DNA of 64,000 nt from Bacillota bacterium (GCA_023459495.1 JAEWTL010000077.1:255662-319661), one strand, 5' to 3'; counted from the first letter of the stretch, positions 35,275 through 43,319 are shown. The notes: generated from the sequence alone by a model not told the origin. A program made the numbers and translations.

Positions 35275-35628
35275 TTAGTGCTGACCTTTTTTCTCGTGCA
35301 GCTTTGCGGCTTTGCCCGCTCTGTCGCGCAGATAGTAGAGTTTGGCGCGGCGTACCTGGCCGGACCGAATCTTCTCGATGCTCGCGATTTTGGGCGAATG
35401 GATGGGGAACGTACGCTCGATGCCGATGCCGAACGATACGCGCCGCACAACGATCGTCTCCCGAAGACCGCCGCCGCGCTTGGCGATGACATAGCCTTCA
35501 AAGCCCTGAAGCCGCTCACGCGTGCCTTCGATAACCTTCACAAACACCTTAACAGTGTCGCCGATGGAAACCTCGGGCAGATCGGTGCGCATATGCTCCT
35601 TTTCGATCGCCTTGATAATATTACTCAT
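35275..35628 (-). CDS. rplS: 50S ribosomal protein L19
   Basis: 117 residues with the L19 core IGDTVKVFVKVIEGTRERLQ, FEGYVIAKRGGGLRET and the basic RRAKLYYLRDRAGKAAK end. It sits at the interface of the subunits. It has its own promoter, an approximately 100-nt leader and a strong terminator, so part of its expression is independent of the downstream rbgA-rnhB-yraN genes. Confidence 0.97.
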   Translation of the reverse strand: MSNIIKAIEKEHMRTDLPEVSIGDTVKVFVKVIEGTRERLQGFEGYVIAKRGGGLRETIVVRRVSFGIGIERTFPIHSPKIASIEKIRSGQVRRAKLYYLRDRAGKAAKLHEKKGQH

Positions 35629-35760
35629 GCTGATTCCTCCTCCCTGCTCAGGCGTTCTTAACCGTCTTAATTAGCGCAAAAACTTTGTTTGCGCGCTGCG
35701 GAAAGCGGACCGCCCTAAATCAACCTTAGCATTATAACACAGCGGTTTGCGCCGTGACAA
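35629..35760 (-). promoter_or_regulatory. rplS promoter and structured leader
   Basis: Minus strand TTGTCA (35760-35755), 18 nt, TATAAT (35736-35731). The leader contains a hairpin with GCGCAAA/TTTGCGC arms (about 35674-35694) and ends in AGGGAGGAGG before the ATG. Bacillota rplS genes often carry an L19 leader RNA bound by L19; this one may be such, but I could not match the consensus by eye. Confidence 0.6.
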
Positions 35761-35783
35761 TTATTTTTTATTAATTGTTTTTA

Positions 35784-36422
35784 TTATTTGTGTTCCACAT
35801 CCGGCATCTGCGTCGGGTAAAAATACACGCCCGCCGCATAGTAAGGTTTCTTCTGTATCCATGCGCGGTCAAAAGCGATTTCGAACTTTTGACCGTAAGA
35901 CGAGACCGTGAGTGTGCGCGTCTCATCATCGCAGCCCGTCACCGCCATCCAGTGCCAGGTGAAATCCTTAAGCTCCGGCGAAGGATTGCGGAGGATCAGC
36001 AGCGCGGGCAGATAGCCGTGCCGCAGCGCCTGCTTGAAGAACCCAAACGCCACGCCCGCGCTGAACTGGGACCGTATCTGCTGCGCGATAAAACCGCCGC
36101 CTCGCGTTTCGGCAAACTCCAGCGCGTCCCGCGCAAACTCCTTGGGATCAGTCAGACCCATCATGCCGGGCTTGACGTACTCGCGCACCTCTTGCATGTA
36201 TGCGGCGAACTCATCCCTGCACGCAGGCAGCGCATAGGGATAAAGCGCCGCGCAGCAGGCCGGAAACGCCGCCGCCATGTACATCATCATGAGCGCGGCA
36301 GTGGTGGGTCCGCAGCCCGAAAGCCGTTCCCATCCCGTGCGGAGCCATTCCTGATCCGCGCCGTAATATTCGGTTTTCCCGTCCGCGATGCGAATCAGGT
36401 TTTTGTCAATCGTATACTGCAT
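35784..36422 (-). CDS. C39-like cysteine peptidase family protein
   Basis: About 212 residues. The catalytic cysteine is in RLSGCGPTTAALMM (about 37-50) and the histidine in FTWHWMAVTGCDDE (about 155-168), the arrangement of the Peptidase_C39_2 group. No signal peptide or ABC transporter domain, so it is a stand-alone cytosolic protein. Start at 36422, only about 20 nt past a TATAAT box; the ribosome site is weak (GGCGG). Substrate unknown. Confidence 0.7.
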   Translation of the reverse strand: MQYTIDKNLIRIADGKTEYYGADQEWLRTGWERLSGCGPTTAALMMMYMAAAFPACCAALYPYALPACRDEFAAYMQEVREYVKPGMMGLTDPKEFARDALEFAETRGGGFIAQQIRSQFSAGVAFGFFKQALRHGYLPALLILRNPSPELKDFTWHWMAVTGCDDETRTLTVSSYGQKFEIAFDRAWIQKKPYYAAGVYFYPTQMPDVEHK

Positions 36423-36540
36423 TTTTATCCGCCAGCGCACATTATACCATACCGGCGGCATTTTTGAACAAGCAATTCTGCGGCATAGCAAACAATATGC
36501 GATATGGTATAATGGTAAAAACTCATCGGGAGGCACTACA

Positions 36541-37041
36541 ATGAAAAAGGTAACGGAAAAACAGCCCAACTCAGCGGACTGCTTCGTATGCGGGCTGAAA
36601 AATGACAAGGGTCTTAAAGCATTTTTTTATGAAACCGACACGAAAGAAGTGGTTGCGGTGTTCACGCCCGATCGGCTGCATCAGAGCTACCCCGGCCGCG
36701 TACACGGCGGCGTATCGGCCTGCATACTCGACGAGACCATGGGCCGTGCCATACAGATCGGCCAGCCGGACGTCTGGGGCGTAACGGCGGAGCTTTCGGT
36801 AGCGTACAGAAAACCGCTGCCCTATGAGGTGGAATTGAAATGCGTGGGTCGTATCACGCACGAAAACCGTCTGCTGTTCGAGGCTGAGGGCGAGATCCTG
36901 CTGCCGGACGGGCAGGTCGCGGCGACCGCCAAGGGCAGATACGTCAAGATGTCTGTCGACCGCATCGCCGAAGGCTTTGGTGCAGGCGACGACTGGAAGG
37001 TGCACCTTGACATCGACGATCCGGAGCAGTTCGACATCTGA
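36541..37041 (+). CDS. PaaI/YbgC-type hotdog thioesterase
   Basis: 166 residues. The hotdog fold is shown by HQSYPGRVHGGVSACILDETMG (catalytic Asp/Glu region, about 45-66) and the following strand LSVAYRKPLPYEVEL. An N-terminal Cys pair (DCFVCGLKND) may bind metal and is common in this subgroup. It hydrolyses an acyl-CoA whose identity is not evident. GGGAGG lies 7 nt before the ATG and a TATAAT box (36508-36513) lies just upstream. Confidence 0.88.
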   Translation: MKKVTEKQPNSADCFVCGLKNDKGLKAFFYETDTKEVVAVFTPDRLHQSYPGRVHGGVSACILDETMGRAIQIGQPDVWGVTAELSVAYRKPLPYEVELKCVGRITHENRLLFEAEGEILLPDGQVAATAKGRYVKMSVDRIAEGFGAGDDWKVHLDIDDPEQFDI

Positions 37042-37118
37042 GCGCACAAATCCGTTTTACCTGAATACGATGGTATTGTACAAATTGTTTGTATAATAAC
37101 GTATGCAGGTGAAATCGA

Positions 37119-38669
37119 ATGAAAGAAGCGGTTGTAAACGCGAACAAGATCAGCGTACGCGCCAAGCGCACCCATGACAGCACGCAGCTGGGTACGTTCT
37201 CCCGGGATGACGTCGTGACCGTACTGGACAACGCGCTCGACCAGGATTACGCAATGGTGATCTGGAAAGTCGGTTATGCGTATTCGCAGACCGGGAAATA
37301 TATCCGTATGGTCAGCAGCGAGGCGGAGCCGCCCAAAACCAATGCCGTGGTTACAGCGAACCTGATCAGCGTGCGCGAAGGGCGCGGGTTCATCAATACC
37401 CGCCTTGGATACTATCATAAGGATGACGAGATTATCGTGCTGGACCCGGCGCTGGACCAGACCTACGCCAAGGTGATCTGGCAGATCGGCTATGCCTACA
37501 GCGCGAAGGGCAAGTACCTGCGTTTTCAGGATGCCGTGCCCGAAACCTCGGCTGAACCGGAGACTCCCACCGGACCGGAAACGCCCAATGAGCCGGAAAC
37601 GCCGAATGTTCCCGAAACGCCCACCGCACCCGAAAATCCGAATGCCCCCGAGACACCGACTGAGCCCAACGCGGTGGTGACGGCGGGCCGGATCAGCGTG
37701 CGCGAAGCCAGAACCGTAAACAGCACCAAACTGGGTGAACTCACAAACGGCGATAAGGTGATTGTGCTGGACGAAACGCTGGATCAGGACTACGCGCAGA
37801 TCGTCTGGAACAACGGTACGGGGTATGCCTACAGCCTGAAGGGCAGGTACATCCAGTTCCTCGTGAACAATGAGCCGGAAGCTCCGGCCCCCAACGCGAT
37901 TGTCACGGCGGGCGTGATCAGCGTGCGCGAGGCCAGAACCTCGGACAGCGCCAAGCTGGGCGAGCTGAAGAGCGGCGCGAAAATTACCGTGCTGGACGAC
38001 GCGCTGGACCAGAACTACGCGCAGATCGTCTGGAACGGCGGCACGGGCTATGCCTACAGCGCGGAGGGCAAGTATATCCGTTTCCTCACTACTGCCGGCG
38101 AGATCGCCGATCTGATCAAATCAGTTCTCGACGTGGCCAAAACGTGCGTGGGCGGCAAGTATATGCTCGGCGGACAGGGCACCCGCATCACCGAGGCGTA
38201 TGTGCGCGCCAGGCAGAAAGCAAAGCCCTCGTATTATACCAACGGTCGGTTTGAGTTCCTGCTGGCCCTCGGCGAGAAGTGCGACGCGGCGAACACCTGG
38301 CACTTCCCGGAGGACTTCGCGTGGGACTGCAGCGGACTGTGGTGGTACAGCGCCAACAAGGCCGGCGTCTATGGCAAGAGCCTCGACTCCACCGCGCACA
38401 CGTTTTATCACACCTACTGCACACCCATCACAAAGGCCGAGCTGAAGGCGGGCGACGCGGTGTTCTACGAAAACAGTTCCGGCAAGATTACGCATATGGC
38501 CGTCGTGGGTGAAGGCGGCGTAGTGTACGAGGCAATGTCGGGCTATACGGGCGTCGTCAAGGGCGACAGTGTGGACGACCGCACCGCGCCCAAGATCGTC
38601 GGCTCCGGCAATCTGACGCGCAGCGCGTGGAACAAATTCGGGCGGCCAAAGATCTTTCTGACAGAATGA
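37119..38669 (+). CDS. NlpC/P60 cell-wall peptidase with four SH3-like repeats
   Basis: 516 residues. Four bacterial SH3-like repeats (about 3-66, 74-137, 184-248, 259-323) share ISVREART-x-KLGEL...VLD-x2-LDQ-Y...GYAYS-x-GKYI. A Pro/Glu/Thr linker of PETP-type units (139-183) splits them two and two. The C-terminal NlpC/P60 domain (about 330-510) has the catalytic Cys404 in WDCSG and His459 in ITHMAVV. It would cut peptide stems of peptidoglycan. There is no signal peptide at this start and no upstream in-frame alternative, so export is unexplained. AGGTG lies 7 nt before the ATG. Confidence 0.88.
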   Translation: MKEAVVNANKISVRAKRTHDSTQLGTFSRDDVVTVLDNALDQDYAMVIWKVGYAYSQTGKYIRMVSSEAEPPKTNAVVTANLISVREGRGFINTRLGYYHKDDEIIVLDPALDQTYAKVIWQIGYAYSAKGKYLRFQDAVPETSAEPETPTGPETPNEPETPNVPETPTAPENPNAPETPTEPNAVVTAGRISVREARTVNSTKLGELTNGDKVIVLDETLDQDYAQIVWNNGTGYAYSLKGRYIQFLVNNEPEAPAPNAIVTAGVISVREARTSDSAKLGELKSGAKITVLDDALDQNYAQIVWNGGTGYAYSAEGKYIRFLTTAGEIADLIKSVLDVAKTCVGGKYMLGGQGTRITEAYVRARQKAKPSYYTNGRFEFLLALGEKCDAANTWHFPEDFAWDCSGLWWYSANKAGVYGKSLDSTAHTFYHTYCTPITKAELKAGDAVFYENSSGKITHMAVVGEGGVVYEAMSGYTGVVKGDSVDDRTAPKIVGSGNLTRSAWNKFGRPKIFLTE

Positions 38670-39143
38670 CCAAGCCAGTGAATCCGGGCTCCGATTTTTC
38701 GGAGCGGCGACAAAGTGGACAACCCCGAAGCAAATTTTTTCCCTATCTTCGGAGGCCCTCCTCCCGTTTTATCGTCGCTCAACAGCCAGCCTGCCCATAA
38801 ATCCCTCCACCGCCTCCATCGGTCCCCCTCCCGTTTCTCACCCTAAAAAGCTACGCTTTTCGGGGGCCCCAGGACGCAAGGGAAGCTATTTATTATCAGA
38901 AGTCAGCCCATCAAAAACCTTTTGCTCCTTCCTCAGCATTTTCGTTTCTTCCATCGGTAAAAGAAAGAGCACAGGTTCCCCTGTGCCCAGGCTGCTGAAA
39001 ACCCTTGTTGTCATGCTGAGCCGAAGGCAAAGCATCTTAAAGGGCTTTGCTGTTTAAAGATTCTTCGGGGTTCTTCACACCCTCAGAATGACAAGAGAAA
39101 CTTTGTCATTAAGCTGAGCACAGGTTCCCCTGTGCCTCTCGTT
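38670..39143. other. Repeat-rich intergenic region, no gene seen
   Basis: About 470 bases between convergent genes. It contains a CCCTCCACCGCC...GGTCCCCCTCCC stretch (38792-38825) shared with 50482-50515, a 21-bp direct repeat (38967-38987 and 39116-39136) whose core is the hairpin GCACAGG-ttcc-CCTGTGC, and a MITE-like element between the two copies. Confidence 0.65.
39009..39093. mobile_element. MITE-like element, copy B
   Basis: 85 bp bounded by TGTCATGCTGAG and the inverted CTCAGAATGACA (11 of 12 positions). The left end is identical to copy A at 35082. No coding capacity. Confidence 0.6.
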
Positions 39144-40700
39144 CTATTCCTTCTCCCAGTGCGAAAGCAGTTCGGAAAGCTCGCGCCGCATTTTGTCTGT
39201 CTTGCCCACATCCTTGCCTTCTGCGATGCGGTGCGCACGCTCGAGCAGGCTCTGCAGCGTATCCTCCGTCACAGGCGGAACATACGGCACCGTCTCGGCT
39301 TTGGTAAGCACGTCGTACTTCTCGTGCAGCTCCGGCGCGGTGGCGTTGTAGCCGAGCGCCTTTAAGTCTTCGGCGTACTTTATCGCAATATCATCCTCGC
39401 CGTGGTTTACGAACACGTGCTCCACAGTCTTGGGGAAATGCCCGATCCATTCAAGCAGCCCCGCCCTGTCCGCATGGCCCGAAAAGCCTTCAATATATTC
39501 GATGTTGGCGCGCACCTTGATGTCCTCGCCGAATATCTTGACGCTCTTGCTGCGATCCATGATGCTGCGGCCCAGCGTGCCCACCGCCTGATAGCCCACG
39601 AAAACCACCGTGGAATCCGGCCGCCAGAGGTTGTGCTTTAAGTGATGCTTGATGCGGCCCGCGTCGCACATGCCGCTCGACGAGATGATGATCTTGGGGC
39701 GCGGGTCTTCGTTGATCGCCTTGGACTCGTCCACCGTCTCCGCGACCTTCAGCGTGGGGAACGAGAAGAACTCCACCCCCTCTGCGCGGTAGGCCATGGC
39801 TTCCTCATCGTAATAGCCCTTGCTGCTCTCCTGAAAGATTTCGGTCGCCGCGATACCCAGCGGGCTGTCGATGTACACCGGCATCTTTTCCAGCCCCGGC
39901 ACGCTGCTTTCATCCAGCAGCACACTGATCTCGTAGAGCATTTCCTGCGTGCGTCCCACCGCGAACGAAGGAATCACCACGTTGCCGCCTGCCGCGATGG
40001 CGCGCGTCAGCACCTCCTCCAGCTGCTCACGGATGTTGCGCGAGTCGTGCAGCCGGTCGCCGTAGGTGCTCTCAGTCAGCACGATATCGGCTTCGTCGAT
40101 GTAGGTGGGGTCCTTGATGATCGGCTGGTTCTTGTTGCCGATGTCGCCCGAGAACACGATTTTCTTCGTATTGCCGTTTTCCGTAATGAACAGTTCGATG
40201 GATGCGGAGCCCAACAGATGGCCCGCGTCGATAAAGCGCGCTGTCACGCCGCTGATTACGTCCACAGTCTCTTCATAATGAACCGGCGCCAGATATTTAA
40301 CCGCGCTCATCGCGTCCTGCACGGTATAGATCGGCTCCACCGCAGGCTTACCCGCGCGCTGGCGTTTGCGGTTCTCCCATTCGACTTCCATCTCCTGAAT
40401 GTGCCCCGCGTCGGGGAACATGATGGAGCACAGCCGCGCTGTTGCGTCCGTACAGTATATTTTGCCCGTAAAGCCTTTTTTGACGAGCAGCGGGATCAAA
40501 CCGGAATGGTCGATATGCGCGTGCGTCAGCAGCATCATATCGATCTCTTTGGGATTGAACGTAAAGTCTCCTACCGGCATTTCCTTGGCGTCGCGCCCCT
40601 GCCGCAGGCCGCAATCCACGAGCAGCTTTTTGCCTTCCGTTTCGACCAGCGTGCAGGACCCTGTTACGCATCTTGCCGCACCCATAAATGTAATTTCCAT
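39144..40700 (-). CDS. MBL-fold beta-CASP nuclease (RNA-specificity domain protein)
   Basis: 518 residues. Metallo-beta-lactamase motif THAHIDHSG (about 59-67) supplies the zinc ligands. DAGHLLGSASIEL and FSGDIGN follow, then the beta-CASP insert with IPSFAVGRTQEML, and ISSSGMCDAGRI and EGFSGHAD complete motifs A-C. Relatives are RNases or DNA repair nucleases; the soluble, single-domain form resembles archaeal-type CPSF-like and YpxC-like proteins rather than RNase J. A promoter of its own lies at 40742-40771, but the gene also lies downstream of a c-di-GMP riboswitch and its terminator. Confidence 0.93.
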   Translation of the reverse strand: MEITFMGAARCVTGSCTLVETEGKKLLVDCGLRQGRDAKEMPVGDFTFNPKEIDMMLLTHAHIDHSGLIPLLVKKGFTGKIYCTDATARLCSIMFPDAGHIQEMEVEWENRKRQRAGKPAVEPIYTVQDAMSAVKYLAPVHYEETVDVISGVTARFIDAGHLLGSASIELFITENGNTKKIVFSGDIGNKNQPIIKDPTYIDEADIVLTESTYGDRLHDSRNIREQLEEVLTRAIAAGGNVVIPSFAVGRTQEMLYEISVLLDESSVPGLEKMPVYIDSPLGIAATEIFQESSKGYYDEEAMAYRAEGVEFFSFPTLKVAETVDESKAINEDPRPKIIISSSGMCDAGRIKHHLKHNLWRPDSTVVFVGYQAVGTLGRSIMDRSKSVKIFGEDIKVRANIEYIEGFSGHADRAGLLEWIGHFPKTVEHVFVNHGEDDIAIKYAEDLKALGYNATAPELHEKYDVLTKAETVPYVPPVTEDTLQSLLERAHRIAEGKDVGKTDKMRRELSELLSHWEKE

Positions 40701-40741
40701 GATGAACCTCCTTGCTCCGCCGCTTTGCCGCGAATATGACT

Positions 40742-40771
40742 ATTATACCACCCTTGCGCCGGGATTGCCAA
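40742..40771 (-). promoter_or_regulatory. Proximal promoter of the beta-CASP gene
   Basis: Minus strand TTGGCA (40771-40766), 18 nt, TATAAT (40747-40742), about 40 nt upstream of the start codon. It would allow expression independent of the riboswitch. Confidence 0.55.
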
Positions 40772-40851
40772 CGCAGGTATACAAAGAAGCGAAGCCTGCG
40801 CTTCGCTCCTTTAAATTAAACCGAAAAGGCGGAATTAGCAAAAATCCAATT

Positions 40852-40881
40852 AAAAAAGCTGCCTTCACATAGGGAGGCAGC
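40852..40881 (-). terminator. Expression-platform terminator of the c-di-GMP riboswitch
   Basis: Minus strand GCTGCCT (40881-40875) pairs with AGGCAGC (40864-40858), then TTTTTT (40857-40852). Its 5' arm shares bases with the closing P1 strand of the aptamer, so ligand-stabilised P1 would prevent terminator formation, the layout of an ON switch. Confidence 0.8.
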
Positions 40882-40956
40882 CGAACCATCATAGCCATAA
40901 GGCCTTAGACTTCATGCTTTGCGCCCACGTTTTTCAGCCGTGGTTGCCGTTTGCTC
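40876..40956 (-). ncRNA. c-di-GMP-I (GEMM-I) riboswitch aptamer
   Basis: Minus strand reading shows the GEMM-I landmarks in order: GGCAACC opening, hairpin P2 with CCACG/CGTGG arms, the GCGCAAAGC core, AGTCTAAGG at the base of P3, then CTATGATGG and a closing GGCTGCC. The match to the known consensus (GGCAAACC, ACGCAAAGC, GGYCUAAGG, AUGAUNG, GGYUGCC) is close throughout. It is followed immediately by an overlapping terminator and preceded by a dedicated promoter. Confidence 0.9.
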
Positions 40957-41009
40957 TGTTTGTGGTATCAATTAAGTGTCAATATTATCGCATATATTCA
41001 GTTAACCAT

Positions 41010-41038
41010 ATTATACCCACCATGGTTGTGGTTGTCAA
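41010..41038 (-). promoter_or_regulatory. Perfect-consensus promoter of the riboswitch transcript
   Basis: Minus strand TTGACA (41038-41033), 17 nt, TATAAT (41015-41010). It lies between the chemoreceptor stop and the aptamer, showing that the riboswitch belongs to the downstream beta-CASP transcript rather than to the chemoreceptor mRNA. Confidence 0.85.
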
Positions 41039-41074
41039 TAAGTCTGTGCTATAACCTCAAGGTTCCGTGGCAGC

Positions 41075-42802
41075 TTAAGCCGGGCCCATGGACGGATCGG
41101 CCTTTCCGCCGAGCACAAATTTACCCACCATTTCTTTTAACATCTCTGCCTGACCGGAAAGCTCCTGAGCAGCCGCAGCCGTCTCCTGCGCCGTTGCCGA
41201 GTTGGTCTGCACCACCTGCGACATTTGCTCGATGCCTTTGTTTGCCTGTCCAACCGCAGCCGCCTGCTGGCTCAATGTCTCCGCAATATCGCCGACAAGG
41301 CCGACGGCCCGTTCCACCACTTCCACAATGCCGGTGAGCGCTTGGGCAGTCTCATTGGCCAGCGCAGCCCCCGCATCGGTTTTGTGAATGGAGCCTTCGA
41401 TCAACCCGGCTGTTTCCTCAGCCGCCGACGCGCTGCGGGCCGCGAGGCTCCTCACCTCATCGGCCACCACCGCGAAGCCTTTGCCGTGTACGCCTGCCCG
41501 GGCTGCCTCCACCGCTGCGTTGAGCGCCAAAATGTTCGTCTGAAACGCGATGTCGTCGATCACCTTAATAATTTTCGAGATGCTGGCGGACGATGCGCTG
41601 ATCTGCGCCATCGCCTGCTTCAGCGTATCCATCCGGTCGTTACCCACCTTGGCGGCTTTAAGAGCCTGCAGAGACATTTCGTTTGCCTGATTAGCATCCG
41701 CCGCGCTTTGCTGTATCTGCGCGCCGATCTGAATAAAGGTGGTTGTTACTTCTTCTATTGCCGCCGCCTGCTGGTTGGCCCCCTGCGAGATGGTTTGGCT
41801 GCCATCTGATACCTGAACCGTACCCGCCGCCACCTGCTGTGAGACATCGCCGATATCCTTAAGCATGGCGTTCCACGACGCGATTATGTGGTTTGTGGCG
41901 TTCTTCAGTTCAACGAAATCGCCTCTGTACTCGGAAGCGATGCTGGCGCTCAGGTCGCCCGCCGAAACCCGGCTCAGCACTTGCGAGGTTTCCGATACGT
42001 GCCGCCCGATTGCCCCTATGCCCTCGCTAAGCTTGTCCGCGATGCTGCTGAAAAGCTGGTATTCCTCTGCAGTCTCTGCTTCCGGCGCGCCCACCTTCAA
42101 GTCAAAGCTGAGATCCCCCTGCGAGAACCTGTCGATGCTGTCTAAAAGCTTCTGCACCTCTGCGGCCATGTATGCGGCCTTTTTTTCCTGCGCCTGACTG
42201 GTATGCTCCAGCTTATCGAACGTTTCCTGCAAATCGGCCTTGCTTTTAACGGTATCGCCCACCAGCGTACCGGTCCATTTTGTCAAAAAGAACAGCGTGG
42301 CGTTCAAACAGTTGAATATCAGAAATACGGAGAGGAAATACGGGATGGAAGACGCCTCCCTCATGAATCGGTCGGGCTGCAGTATGTAAGCCAGTACCAG
42401 CAGCGCGTTGGCGATTGCGCCGTATATCAGCAGCAGCTTCCGGTTGAAGTAAAGCGCTATCGCCACCGTGCCCATGCATAGCATATAGTGCCGCTCGAGC
42501 GTAAAGCCATTGATGATGAACATCGCCATCACCGCCGCCACAGGGATGGTACACATCAGCAAAGACTTGATCAGCCGGTTGATTTTCAAGAAATAGATCA
42601 AGGTCACCAGGCCGCACACGGCAAGCGCGTTGGCGACGAGCAGAAATTGATGTTCTGCATGTTTTGAAAACACCTGCTCGACTACAATCGCGGTCATGAT
42701 CCAGACAAGGATCAATACCAGCCTGTCCGCCTGTTTGTTATCGTAGCGCAGGGCTGTTTGATTTTGATTTCGGAGCTCCTTTTTTCTGTCAACGTTTTTC
42801 AT
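41075..42802 (-). CDS. Methyl-accepting chemotaxis protein
   Basis: 575 residues. About six N-terminal membrane helices (residues 28-190) with almost no extracellular domain, a helical linker and HAMP-like region (about 195-320), then the receptor signalling hairpin (about 325-560). Its tip contains VIDDIAFQTNILALNAAVEA and ARAGVHGKGFAVVADEVRSLA. The multi-helix input suggests sensing within the membrane. Start at 42802 with GGGAGGG 8 nt upstream. Its 3' neighbour is a c-di-GMP riboswitch, but that has its own promoter. Confidence 0.93.
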   Translation of the reverse strand: MKNVDRKKELRNQNQTALRYDNKQADRLVLILVWIMTAIVVEQVFSKHAEHQFLLVANALAVCGLVTLIYFLKINRLIKSLLMCTIPVAAVMAMFIINGFTLERHYMLCMGTVAIALYFNRKLLLIYGAIANALLVLAYILQPDRFMREASSIPYFLSVFLIFNCLNATLFFLTKWTGTLVGDTVKSKADLQETFDKLEHTSQAQEKKAAYMAAEVQKLLDSIDRFSQGDLSFDLKVGAPEAETAEEYQLFSSIADKLSEGIGAIGRHVSETSQVLSRVSAGDLSASIASEYRGDFVELKNATNHIIASWNAMLKDIGDVSQQVAAGTVQVSDGSQTISQGANQQAAAIEEVTTTFIQIGAQIQQSAADANQANEMSLQALKAAKVGNDRMDTLKQAMAQISASSASISKIIKVIDDIAFQTNILALNAAVEAARAGVHGKGFAVVADEVRSLAARSASAAEETAGLIEGSIHKTDAGAALANETAQALTGIVEVVERAVGLVGDIAETLSQQAAAVGQANKGIEQMSQVVQTNSATAQETAAAAQELSGQAEMLKEMVGKFVLGGKADPSMGPA

Positions 42803-42874
42803 ATTGCTGTCCCTCCCGGATGAATTCCTGATGTTGCGGCTGAAGAATCGTGTTAGTGCTTCTTCGGGTCCTGA

Positions 42875-42903
42875 CATAAAAATAAACGGCATTGCTGCCG
42901 TTT
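42875..42903 (-). terminator. Terminator of the DUF2975/YozG operon
   Basis: Minus strand AAACGGC (42903-42897) and GCCGTTT (42890-42884) around a short loop, followed by ATTTTTATG. It separates the operon from the chemoreceptor gene. Confidence 0.65.
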
Positions 42904-42981
42904 AATCATATAATCCAACGATACTTCGTTAAGTTTCAGCAAATACCGCTCTCCGAGGGTGGTTATGTAACATCCTGCGGC

Positions 42982-43095
42982 TCACTCGTTTGCGGCTTTG
43001 GCCTCCTCCGGCTCCTCTTCAGGTTCCTCCTGCTGTTTGCTTTCCTTGGGGCTGTTCGCCAGAAAGTATTCGTAAAGATAGCCCGTGTCAGTCAT
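42982..43095 (-). CDS. 37-residue protein with acidic EEP tail
   Basis: A short gene easily missed. ATG at 43095 follows GGGAGG by 6 nt; the frame opens MTDTGYLYEYFLANSPKESK and continues in an acidic Glu/Pro-rich tail ending KAANE before TGA. It overlaps the end of the YozG-type regulator gene by 8 nt, so translation is likely coupled. No family recognised; the third gene of the DUF2975 operon. Support is ribosome site, overlap and a non-random composition. Confidence 0.6.
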   Translation of the reverse strand: MTDTGYLYEYFLANSPKESKQQEEPEEEPEEAKAANE

Positions 43096-43303
43096 TTTCA
43101 TCCTCCCGGAATTCCAAAATATCGCCAGGCTGGCATTTCAGCTCCGCACAGATCGACTCCAGCGTCGAAAAGCGGACCGCCTTTGCCTTGCCGGTCTTCA
43201 GTATGGACAGATTGGCCTTGGTGATGCCAACGCGCTCGGAGAGCTCGTTCAGCGATATCTTGCGCTTTGCCATCATCACATCCAGATTCACGATAATCGC
43301 CAA
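43088..43303 (-). CDS. YozG-type Cro/CI helix-turn-helix regulator
   Basis: 71 residues, almost wholly a helix-turn-helix domain: AIIVNLDVMMAKRKISLNEL, then SERVGITKANLSILKTGKAK, then FSTLESICAELKCQPGDILE. This subgroup is usually encoded beside DUF2975 membrane proteins, as here. Initiation is at TTG 43303: GGAGG lies 7 nt upstream and the protein start matches relatives. It begins 16 nt after the DUF2975 gene. Confidence 0.9.
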   Translation of the reverse strand: MAIIVNLDVMMAKRKISLNELSERVGITKANLSILKTGKAKAVRFSTLESICAELKCQPGDILEFREDEND

Positions 43304-43319
43304 ATGGGCACCTCCTTTG

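Noticed and set aside
38967..39136. 21-bp direct repeats as attachment sites of an integrated element
   Set aside because: They are only 149 bp apart, contain a hairpin and flank a MITE-like repeat; no integrase or cargo gene lies between them.
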